DNA of 6,733 nucleotides from JANLQX01 sp031381685 (GTDB taxonomy: Bacteria; Actinomycetota; Acidimicrobiia; Acidimicrobiales; JANYDT01). Shown piece by piece: positions 1-5,861 of the stretch. Position 1 is the stretch's first letter, and the number at the start of each line of letters is the position of its first letter. Location: NCBI GenBank assembly GCA_031381685.1, contig JANMYF010000111.1, positions 1 through 6,733 of the forward strand, given 5' to 3'. The position numbers and the translations under genes were made by a program. The notes below the pieces were generated by a model, which searched no databases, was not told where the DNA came from, and saw only the letters and a program-made list of their open reading frames with translations.

Positions 1-2676
1 CCGTCGGGGACGGTCACGTTTCTGTTCACCGATGTTGAGGGTTCAACCCGGCTGTGGGCGTCGGATAGGATCGCAATGTCGGCTTCGTTGGCGTTGCATG
101 ATCTTGTGCTTCGCGAACGTGTTGAGTCGAATGGCGGGTACGTGTTTTCGAGGGCGGGGGATTCGTTCGCGGCGGCGTTTGGTCGGGCATCGGATGCGGT
201 CGGCGCGGCACGTTCCATCCAGGCGCAGCTCGGTGGGCTCGAGTGGCCCGGCCCGTCGTTGCGCGTTCGGATGGGTCTGCATGTGGGGGAGGCGGAGGAA
301 CGTGACGGTGACTATTTCGGGCCGGTGTTGAATACTGCGGCCCGGGTCGCGGCTGCGGGGCATGGCGGTCAGGTGTTGTTGACGGAGTCGGTTCGTGTGA
401 TGGCGGAGATTGTCGACGTCACCGATCTGGGCGCCCATTCCCTGCGGGATGTGCCGGGGAAACCGCAGTTGTTCCAGTTGGGCGATTCGGTGTTCCCGCC
501 GGTTCGTGTGTCAGCGACGCGTCCGACGAACCTGCCGGTTCGTTCGAGCCGGTTCATCGGTCGCGAGGTCGATGTTTCCCGGGTGCGGCAGCTTCTCGTG
601 GCCGGTCGGTTGGTGACGATCACCGCGGTGGGTGGGTCGGGGAAGACGCGGCTGGCTGTTGCGGTGGGCGAAGCCGAGTTGAATGACCGTACGGGTGGTG
701 TGTGGTTTGTCGATCTGAGCGCGGTGATGAACGCGGCTGATGTTCCGTACGCGATCGCCGGGGCGTTGATGTTGACGTTGCGCGGGGCCGATCCGGTCGG
801 GCAGATCATCGGGTATTTGACCGAGAAGAATGCGCTGGTTGTTCTCGACAACTGCGAGCACGTGGTTGATGCGTGCGCCGATGTTGTCGAGGCGTTTCTT
901 GCGGTTCCGGGGTCGTCGTCGATTCTTGCGACGAGCCGCGAGGCGCTCAACGTGGAGGGTGAGCTGGTGGTGTCGCTCGGTTCTCTTCCGACGGATTCGG
1001 TTGACTCGGCGGCGGTGGAGCTTTTTCTGGATCGGGCGGTTGCGATTGATCCGACGTTCACGTTTCGAGGTGATGATGCTGCGGTTGTTTCGTCGTTGTG
1101 CTCGCATCTTGATGGCATGCCTCTCGCGATCGAGTTGGCGGCGGCGAGGGTTCAGGTGATGACGCCGACGGAGTTGCTGGCCGGTCTAACCGACCGATTC
1201 AATATGTTGTCGGGTGGTCGTCGACGGCAGCGTCAACGGACACTGGAAGCAACGCTCGATTGGAGTTACACGCTCCTCGAGGCCGAGGAGCAGCGGGTAT
1301 TTCGTGCGTTGGGGGTGTTTGTCGACGGGTTCGATGGGACGGCAGTTGCCGCGGTTGCGGACACGCCGAGGTCTGATGCGTTGCGAATCGTGCAGGCGCT
1401 GATCTCGAAATCACTTGTCGCCCGAAATGACCGGTCCACGGGTGCGCGGTTCTCGCTCCTGGAAACGGTGAAGGCCTATGCGGAGGATCGACTCGCAGAT
1501 GCGGGTGAAGCAGCGGCGGCGCGCGATCGGCATCTGGCGCACTTTCACGGTCAGGCGTTCTCACCCGACCGGCTGCTCGTTCCCGACATTGCCCTGATCG
1601 GTGAGCTGCGGCACGACTTGAGCAACGTAGCGTCTGCCTTCGAATGGGGCACGTCGACAGGCAAGTGGCGGTCCGCTGCGGAGCTGGTGCACAGCGCCGC
1701 AGCCGCCTTCTCGCTTCGGGGCCGGGCGATTGAGTGTCTGGCCATGCAACAGCGGGCGATCGAACACTGGGCGACCATCGACCCCGAGTTCACCGACCAT
1801 CTTCGATGGATCGCGTCGATTGCGCTCGGCATGCTTGATGACTTTCCGGGAGTGGCGAGCATGCTCGCTCCCTTGGAGGCATCAAACGTTCTGGCGTTGC
1901 GCATCGGGTATCTCACAACCCTTGGAGCGCTCCTGCTTACCAGCGACCGTGAACGTGCAACGGCCCTACTCGATGGTGCGAACGACATGCTCGACGATGC
2001 GATCCGCACTTCTCCATCGGCTGACCTCGAGACCGCGTCGACCTCGGTGTATTTTTGGCGGGCCGCAGCTGCATCGACAACTGATGATTTCGCTGGGGCG
2101 CTGAAACTTGCCATCGCGGCGATCAACGCAGAAGCACGGGTGGGGCGCTACAGCCCGTGGATTGGCATGTTCGGAGCGGCCCCCCTGGCCGCCGGGTGCT
2201 ACCTGATGCTGGATCAGCCACACAAGGCGCTCGAGATCATGGCCGCACGCCCCGGTGCGATTCTTGAGGGGCTTCATTTTGCCACCGGTGACGAATTCGA
2301 GGCGCTGGCCCGCTTCGCTTTGGGTGAACACGAAGAAGCGACACGACTCGTTCGTGCCCACGCCGAACGAGCAATCCAGGGTCGATACAGCCGCGAAGCC
2401 AACGAGTCGGTCGTTCTGCTTGCCGAACTGGCCTACGTCGAGGGTGACATGACCCGCTCCGCCGAACTCCTCCTCGATGCTGGGCCAGCGCGCCAAGTCG
2501 GCCTCAACGTCTACGCACGAGGACTCGCCCGACGACTCGGCATCGCCCAAGCGCGGGCGCAACGGGTCCAGGCCGCCTGGACCTATGACCGCGACCACGA
2601 ACACGGACTCTTCGGAACGAAGCGGGCCATGGGCGCACTGCGAGCCGAGGTCTCGCGCCGAGGCTGGAGTTCGTAA
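1..2676 (+). CDS. Class III nucleotide cyclase fused to NB-ARC/AAA-like ATPase (5' partial)
   Basis: The frame is open from base 1 and the first visible residues, GTVTFLFTDVEGSTRLW, are the classic start of a class III adenylate/guanylate cyclase domain, so the true start lies upstream; the ATG at 76 is internal. Counting from base 1, the cyclase domain covers about residues 1-160: metal aspartates D11 and D54, D104 in the DGDYFG motif, and N111/R115 in NTAAR are present, but the usual substrate-selecting Lys before the GD motif is Ser50. An ATPase follows: Walker A AVGGSGKT at 209-216, Walker B LVVLDN with D283, an ATSRE sensor-like motif at 310-314, and GMPLAIE at 372-378. Residues about 400-891 are helical and TPR-like. 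No C-terminal LuxR helix-turn-helix is seen. The family is generally viewed as cytosolic signal-transducing ATPases; the signal and the nucleotide made are unknown. It runs convergently to the recombinase operon. Confidence 0.9.
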   Translation, partial: PSGTVTFLFTDVEGSTRLWASDRIAMSASLALHDLVLRERVESNGGYVFSRAGDSFAAAFGRASDAVGAARSIQAQLGGLEWPGPSLRVRMGLHVGEAEERDGDYFGPVLNTAARVAAAGHGGQVLLTESVRVMAEIVDVTDLGAHSLRDVPGKPQLFQLGDSVFPPVRVSATRPTNLPVRSSRFIGREVDVSRVRQLLVAGRLVTITAVGGSGKTRLAVAVGEAELNDRTGGVWFVDLSAVMNAADVPYAIAGALMLTLRGADPVGQIIGYLTEKNALVVLDNCEHVVDACADVVEAFLAVPGSSSILATSREALNVEGELVVSLGSLPTDSVDSAAVELFLDRAVAIDPTFTFRGDDAAVVSSLCSHLDGMPLAIELAAARVQVMTPTELLAGLTDRFNMLSGGRRRQRQRTLEATLDWSYTLLEAEEQRVFRALGVFVDGFDGTAVAAVADTPRSDALRIVQALISKSLVARNDRSTGARFSLLETVKAYAEDRLADAGEAAAARDRHLAHFHGQAFSPDRLLVPDIALIGELRHDLSNVASAFEWGTSTGKWRSAAELVHSAAAAFSLRGRAIECLAMQQRAIEHWATIDPEFTDHLRWIASIALGMLDDFPGVASMLAPLEASNVLALRIGYLTTLGALLLTSDRERATALLDGANDMLDDAIRTSPSADLETASTSVYFWRAAAASTTDDFAGALKLAIAAINAEARVGRYSPWIGMFGAAPLAAGCYLMLDQPHKALEIMAARPGAILEGLHFATGDEFEALARFALGEHEEATRLVRAHAERAIQGRYSREANESVVLLAELAYVEGDMTRSAELLLDAGPARQVGLNVYARGLARRLGIAQARAQRVQAAWTYDRDHEHGLFGTKRAMGALRAEVSRRGWSS

Positions 2677-2885
2677 CGCCGGGTCGTAGTCATCGATTGA
2701 CTCTGCGCCACGCTCGGCACCGGCACCCGCGCCCACAGTGTTGCCACAGGAGCGGCCATGAAACCGCCGAGGCCATCCACAACGCCCAACACCACATCAA
2801 CAACACCAACACCCGACCTCCCACCGTCCAGCGCGAAATCGCTGCTCGTGGCACACACTTCACTCAGTGAGCAGACAACGTTGGC
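2677..2885. other. Intergenic gap between cyclase gene and mobile element
   Basis: This gap separates the cyclase stop codon from the left arm of the element. Apart from the possible gene remnant, I see no RNA gene and no clear hairpin-plus-T terminator, although the cyclase gene and recombinase operon converge here. An AGGAG at 2748-2752 lies five bases before an ATG at 2758. The 51-codon Pro/Thr-rich frame from that ATG runs into the element arm and has no coding bias, so I do not call it a gene. Confidence 0.5.
2703..2870 (+). pseudogene. Possible 3' remnant of an unidentified gene
   Basis: One plus-strand frame is open here and ends with TGA at 2868-2870. Its last 36 codons (from 2760) look coding: I count 23 ending in C, giving a helical, Asn/His-rich stretch that begins ETAEAIHNAQHHINN and ends QREIAARGTHFTQ. 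The frame has no convincing start codon or upstream body, and codon use becomes irregular before about 2745. It stops 16 bases before the left attachment arm of the mobile element. It may be the tail of a gene eroded by earlier rearrangement, or a chance frame in GC-rich DNA. I recognise no family. Confidence 0.28.
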
Positions 2886-2915
2886 CGCTGAATATCCGGC
2901 GATATATAGGTGATC
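2886..2915 (+). repeat. Left terminal inverted repeat / putative attL
   Basis: The inner arm GATATATAGGTGATC (2901-2915) matches the reverse complement of 5670-5684 at 13 of 15 positions. The outer arm CGCTGAATATC (2886-2896) matches the reverse complement of 5689-5699 at 8 of 11, including the first five bases. The four bases between the arms (CGGC, 2897-2900) differ from the corresponding right-end bases, as expected for a coupling or overlap segment. ATATC at 2892-2896 and GATAT at 2901-2905 form a local dyad around that core. The call as a recombination site is inference from this symmetry and the adjacent recombinase operon. Confidence 0.7.
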
Positions 2916-2918
2916 GTG

Positions 2919-3323
2919 TCAAGGGGAAGTTCTTGGTGGGTTTGCCGTGATTGTAGGAGGTGGGGTCTGGATTGTTGGTGCAGGTTGGGGGTCGTGGGGC
3001 AGCGAGGTGTCCCAGAGGGCTCTGGTTGCGGCGATGGAGGCCAGGAGGGCGACAAGAAGGGCCGCTGCGATCCGCGGGTGGCGGGGGTGGCCGAGTGCGA
3101 GTCGGGCGATCGCTATGAGGGTGAAGAGGCCTGCGAGTTGGAGCACGAGGACGGGCAGTGTTGAGTAGGACTCCACTCGACGGTGGGCGACAGCGTGCCG
3201 TTCTTGGTAGGTGAGTGCGACGGCGGCGGTGCTGAGAGTGAGGCCGAGGAAGGCGAGCACGTATCGGCTTCGCGTGCTTGCGCTTCGCTGTTCTGCGGGG
3301 CGAGCATCGTCCGGCGTGGTCAT
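2919..3323 (-). CDS. Small three-helix membrane protein of the recombinase operon
   Basis: A 134-aa protein I do not recognise as a named family. Three hydrophobic stretches look like membrane helices: about residues 21-38 (YVLAFLGLTLSTAAVALTY region), 56-78 (LPVLVLQLAGLFTLIAIARL region) and 85-103 (IAAALLVALLASIAATRAL region). A charged N-terminus of 20 residues precedes them, and a Pro/Thr-rich tail follows from about 109. No cleavable signal peptide or catalytic motif is evident. Its ATG overlaps the stop of recombinase 2 in an ATGA (3320-3323), which argues for translational coupling and makes the start secure. It is the last gene of the element, ending three bases from the left arm. By position it corresponds to the small third gene (tnpC) of Tn554-like elements, but a membrane location would set it apart. 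A role in regulating transposition or benefiting the host is conjecture. Confidence 0.72.
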   Translation of the reverse strand: MTTPDDARPAEQRSASTRSRYVLAFLGLTLSTAAVALTYQERHAVAHRRVESYSTLPVLVLQLAGLFTLIAIARLALGHPRHPRIAAALLVALLASIAATRALWDTSLPHDPQPAPTIQTPPPTITANPPRTSP

Positions 3324-4594
3324 TGCTGGTCTCGTTCGACTCGGTCGATCAGCGTTGTGAAGAGTTCCGCTCGTCCGGTTTGGCCGTTGCGGGCTGCGTG
3401 GTCACGTTGCTTGAGCAGCACAGGCTGAAATGTCTTGTTGGTTGCGAAGTGGGTGCAGTTCTCGCAGATTGATTCGAAGCTGCAGTCGAGCTCTGCGGGC
3501 CGCGTGCACCAGCCGTTGCCGAGGAGCCGGTAGTGAACCTCGGAGCGGAGCCGTTTCATGTTCGGTCCTTCCGCGTCGGCGGGAAGGACTGGCTTCTTGT
3601 AGAGCGCTTCGACCTTGGCCGTGACTGCCGCGTATTCATCGGCGACGACACGGTTAGATATGCGCGCATATTGTCGGGTCATGTCCAACGATCGGTGTCC
3701 GAGGAGCGCGGCGATTGCTTCAATCGACATGCCCCGGTTGATTGCCTGGGTGGCCAGGGTGTGTCGGAGACGGTGCGGGTGAACGTGGCCGATCCCTGCC
3801 TGTTTCGCGATCACGTCGATCCAGCGTTGCACCGCGTAACGGTCCAGCACTCCGTTCTGTCCGCTGAGCAGTCGTCCATGAGCGTGCGGGGTCGTGTCGG
3901 CGCGGTAGGTGGCGATGAGCTCGACCAGGTGAGGGTGCAGTGGGACGTAGCGGTCGTTGTGGAGTTTGCCGACCGGGATCCGTAGCCAGTGCGCGTCGCC
4001 GATCAGCGTGACTGCATCGCCCTCAAGATCGCAGAGCTCTCCGACTCGCATCCCGGTGCGGGCCAACAGCTCGATGGCGAGGCGGCGATGGATGCGGGGT
4101 TCGTCGCCGAGTGCTCGCATGAACTTCACGTAGTCGGCGTCATCAAGGGACCGGGGAAGTGCTTCGTCGCGTTTGGGGACGTCACCGAAGAAGATCGGCA
4201 CCCGAGCGGGTGCGTCGGGCCAGTCCCACTCGATGATCCGAATGAAGAACATGCGCAGCATGCAGATCCGCCTCCGGAACGTTGACGGCTTGATCGTGCC
4301 TTTCGTGCCGGGCTGGGCGTGCTGCCACACCTTGAACGCCTCAACATGGGACCGCCCGATATCGACCGCACCGCCAAGTGCCGGGTCATGTTCGATGAGG
4401 AACCCGGCGAAGAGCCGAAGGTCTGTCTCGACCGCCTGGACCGTGTTCGGTCGCTGCGACACCGTGATCTGGTCGAGATAGGCGAGCATCGTCTCGGCCA
4501 GCTGCGGCGCCGCAGCGTTGACCGAAACCCAACGCTCGGGAATAACCCGTGCCCGTTTGCGGGGCGTCAACTTGCGTGCTGCAGCGGCGCTCAT
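3320..4594 (-). CDS. Tyrosine recombinase 2, with Cys-rich C-terminal tail
   Basis: A 424-aa site-specific recombinase. An N-terminal SAM-like core-binding domain covers about residues 28-130, followed by a catalytic domain of about 145-320. The full active-site set is visible: R183 (TGMRVGE), K210 (PVGKLHND), H274 and R277 (HRLRH), H300 (LLGHRS) and nucleophile Y309 (TRQYARI), so it should be active. The last 75 residues carry C363, C371, C377 and C380 (GWCTRPAELDC then ICENC), a possible metal-binding or structural tail that I recall from related actinobacterial recombinases. An ATG at 4645 would give 441 aa, but I chose 4594 because it forms an ATGA overlap with the stop of recombinase 1 (4591-4594), matching the next junction in the operon. 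A weak AGG lies upstream. It probably acts with recombinase 1 on the element ends. Confidence 0.9.
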   Translation of the reverse strand: MSAAAARKLTPRKRARVIPERWVSVNAAAPQLAETMLAYLDQITVSQRPNTVQAVETDLRLFAGFLIEHDPALGGAVDIGRSHVEAFKVWQHAQPGTKGTIKPSTFRRRICMLRMFFIRIIEWDWPDAPARVPIFFGDVPKRDEALPRSLDDADYVKFMRALGDEPRIHRRLAIELLARTGMRVGELCDLEGDAVTLIGDAHWLRIPVGKLHNDRYVPLHPHLVELIATYRADTTPHAHGRLLSGQNGVLDRYAVQRWIDVIAKQAGIGHVHPHRLRHTLATQAINRGMSIEAIAALLGHRSLDMTRQYARISNRVVADEYAAVTAKVEALYKKPVLPADAEGPNMKRLRSEVHYRLLGNGWCTRPAELDCSFESICENCTHFATNKTFQPVLLKQRDHAARNGQTGRAELFTTLIDRVERDQQ

Positions 4595-5613
4595 CGTATG
4601 CCTGGCAGGCTTTGCGCGTCGATCGCGTCGGCGGCCTTGCGACACTCCGCCGCGAGCCAGTCATTGGTGAGGTGGAGATACACCCGCGTGGTCTCTATCG
4701 ATGCATGGCCGGCCTGGGCCTGGAGGGCCTCCAATGACATGCCGGCCTCACGCAGCCGGGTGAAACAGGTATGACGCAACTCGTGACACGTCGCATGCCC
4801 CAGACCGGCACGACCACGTGCTCCTTGCACGATCTCGTCAAGCCCATGGGCACTCAACGGGTTCCCGCGCCGAGGGCCTTTCAGCACCACGAACACTTTC
4901 TCCGTTGCCGTATCGGTCGGTCGTTCACGATCAAGATAGCGGCCGAGTGTCGAGAAGAAGCGACTCGAGATCGGGATCAACCGTTGACGTCCGCCCTTGC
5001 CCTCGTTGATGAACAACCGGCGCTCACCGAGGCGCACGTCTTCGAGCCGCAACCCAAGGACCTCGCAACGACGCAACCCGCCGAGCACCATCGCTTCGAT
5101 CATCGCCTTGTCACGCTCGGTTCGCGTCGCCGCGAGAAGCGCGTCAACGTCTGCTGGTGCGAGCACCCTCGGGAGTGTCTTCACGTTGCGCACCAACGGC
5201 ACACCTTGACGCGGGCGAGACCGTTCCCGCCGAGTCGCAAGACCTCGCGGGACCGGGTTCCGTGTGACCGACGTGTCACCCCGCGTCAGTAAGTACGCGT
5301 AGAAACTCGACACCGAAGACACCCGACGGCGGATCGTCCGCGACGACACCCCACTCGACCCATCAATACGCACGACCTTTCGCTCCCCACCCGTGCTCTG
5401 CGCCCGAATGAAGTCCAACACATCCGCGCTAGTCACCCTCGTCGGGGTCTTGTCCACAAACGTGAAGAACGTCTTCAAGTCCCACGCCAACGCCACCAGC
5501 GTGTTCGGGCGACACCGCGCCCGACAGAACTCCAGGAACTCGTCGGCAAGCGGATGGCCCACCACCACCGACAACTCGCCCGACGGCAGAGACGACCGCA
5601 CAACACAAGGCAT
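4591..5613 (-). CDS. Tyrosine recombinase 1
   Basis: A 340-aa phage-integrase-family recombinase and first gene of the element's operon. An N-terminal core-binding domain (about residues 20-115, PLADEFLEFCRARCRPNTL onward) is followed by a catalytic domain of about 150-325. All catalytic residues are present: R181 (GGLRRCE), K206 (NEGKGGRQR), H277 and R280 (HELRH), H303 (AGHAS) and nucleophile Y312 (TRVYLHL). The start is set at ATG 5613 because GAGGTG lies just before it; a TTG at 5649 would add 12 residues but has no ribosome binding site. Its stop overlaps the start of recombinase 2. Paired recombinases of this type typically cut and join the two strands or ends of one element together. 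The final residues, SLPGIR, end exactly at the overlap, with no sign of truncation. Confidence 0.9.
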   Translation of the reverse strand: MPCVVRSSLPSGELSVVVGHPLADEFLEFCRARCRPNTLVALAWDLKTFFTFVDKTPTRVTSADVLDFIRAQSTGGERKVVRIDGSSGVSSRTIRRRVSSVSSFYAYLLTRGDTSVTRNPVPRGLATRRERSRPRQGVPLVRNVKTLPRVLAPADVDALLAATRTERDKAMIEAMVLGGLRRCEVLGLRLEDVRLGERRLFINEGKGGRQRLIPISSRFFSTLGRYLDRERPTDTATEKVFVVLKGPRRGNPLSAHGLDEIVQGARGRAGLGHATCHELRHTCFTRLREAGMSLEALQAQAGHASIETTRVYLHLTNDWLAAECRKAADAIDAQSLPGIR

Positions 5614-5614
5614 C

Positions 5615-5620
5615 CACCTC
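5615..5620 (-). promoter_or_regulatory. Ribosome binding site of recombinase 1
   Basis: On the minus strand GAGGTG ends one base before the ATG at 5613 and matches six bases of the anti-Shine-Dalgarno complement. The spacing is short, but no comparable site precedes the alternative TTG at 5649, so it decides the start. Confidence 0.55.
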
Positions 5621-5669
5621 AACGCGCACCGGCTTTCGACATCGAACAAGCATCGCAGAAACCGAATCG

Positions 5670-5699
5670 GATCACCCGTATATCATGCGAAGTGCAGCG
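5670..5699 (-). repeat. Right terminal inverted repeat / putative attR
   Basis: The inner arm GATCACCCGTATATC (5670-5684) is the inverted counterpart of 2901-2915 (13 of 15). The outer arm GAAGTGCAGCG (5689-5699) is the counterpart of 2886-2896 (8 of 11). The bases between them, ATGC at 5685-5688, differ from the left-end CGGC except for a shared GC. The arm lies 57 bases upstream of the first recombinase start, so the operon's promoter must overlap or abut it. Confidence 0.7.
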
Positions 5700-5826
5700 T
5701 CTTGAAGTTGGGTGGAACGTTCGATCAGCGTGTCGTCGTCCCGACCTTGGTGACCATGTGGTCTTGGGGGGCGTTCGGCCGTCGGTCGAGCGCTGAGACA
5801 TAGCGTTTGAATATCGAGCGAATCAC
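5700..5826. other. Non-coding stretch between attR and the DUF222 promoter
   Basis: No gene start, RNA gene or strong terminator is evident. It contains an eight-base palindrome, GAACGTTC, at 5715-5722, and a weak CGCT/AGCG hairpin followed by TTT near 5788-5805. Together with the flank left of the element it would be the sequence joined on precise excision. Confidence 0.5.
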
Positions 5827-5855
5827 TTGACAGTTACGAACATACGTTCTATACT
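5827..5855 (+). promoter_or_regulatory. Near-consensus sigma-70/SigA promoter of the DUF222 gene
   Basis: TTGACA (5827-5832) matches the -35 consensus fully. A 17-base spacer follows, then TATACT (5850-5855), five of six bases of the -10 consensus. The normal start point, seven bases past the -10, falls on the A of the ATG at 5862, predicting a leaderless mRNA. A promoter this strong suggests the gene is held off by a repressor, which fits the operator inside the spacer. Confidence 0.85.
5837..5850 (+). promoter_or_regulatory. LexA-type SOS box inside the promoter spacer
   Basis: CGAACATACGTTCT contains the dyad GAAC-N4-GTTC (5838-5849). It fits the Gram-positive/actinobacterial LexA operator (CGAACRNRYGTTYC in Bacillus; TCGAAC-N4-GTTCGA in mycobacteria) with the last position differing. 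Sitting between -35 and -10, a bound repressor would block RNA polymerase. Mycobacterial 13E12 genes are known members of the LexA regulon, which makes the same control here credible. Confidence 0.78.
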
Positions 5856-5861
5856 CTGGAC

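Larger units (their letters stand above)
2897..5688 (-). mobile_element. Compact two-recombinase integrative element, about 2.79 kb
   Basis: The element is defined by a three-gene minus-strand operon packed between imperfect inverted repeats (2886-2915 and 5670-5699). The third gene's stop codon is three bases inside the left arm, and the first gene starts 57 bases inside the right arm. An 11-base direct match spans the presumed crossovers: ATATCCGGCGA at 2892-2902 and ATATCATGCGA at 5680-5690 (9 of 11 identical), a 2,788-base period. Joining the inner arms gives GATCACCCGTATATC, a few core bases, then GATATATAGGTGATC, a near-palindromic site of the kind tyrosine recombinases bind. All three genes appear intact and there is no cargo. 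The two-recombinase plus small-gene order resembles Tn554-type elements. Exact ends are uncertain by a few bases, and mobility is inferred. Confidence 0.72.

Noticed and set aside
2758..2913. 51-codon ORF with a well-placed AGGAG upstream
   Set aside because: Third positions show no coding bias, composition is Pro/Thr-rich, the frame overlaps the better remnant frame, and it runs into the element arm.
3533..4285. Long plus-strand frames opposite recombinase 2, and similar antisense frames opposite the cyclase and DUF222 genes
   Set aside because: These are shadows of GC-rich coding DNA: no recognisable domains, and the opposite strand has complete conserved catalytic motifs.
4595..4645. ATG at 4645 for recombinase 2 (441 aa)
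   Set aside because: It would overlap recombinase 1 by 55 bases. The ATGA overlap at 4591-4594 matches the next junction and is more typical of coupled genes.
5614..5649. TTG start at 5649 for recombinase 1 (352 aa)
   Set aside because: It has no ribosome binding site, whereas ATG 5613 is preceded by GAGGTG, and the extra 12 residues do not look like part of the domain.
5679..5706. Recombinase operon promoter: TTCAAG and GATATA on the minus strand, 16 bases apart, straddling attR
   Set aside because: Each hexamer matches consensus at only three of six positions. A promoter must lie here, but I cannot place it.
5715..5722. Palindrome GAACGTTC as a second LexA box
   Set aside because: The half-sites directly abut; LexA boxes of this type need four bases between GAAC and GTTC.
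5788..5805. CGCT...AGCG hairpin followed by TTT as a terminator
   Set aside because: A four-base-pair stem with three T residues is too weak, and no gene ends just upstream.
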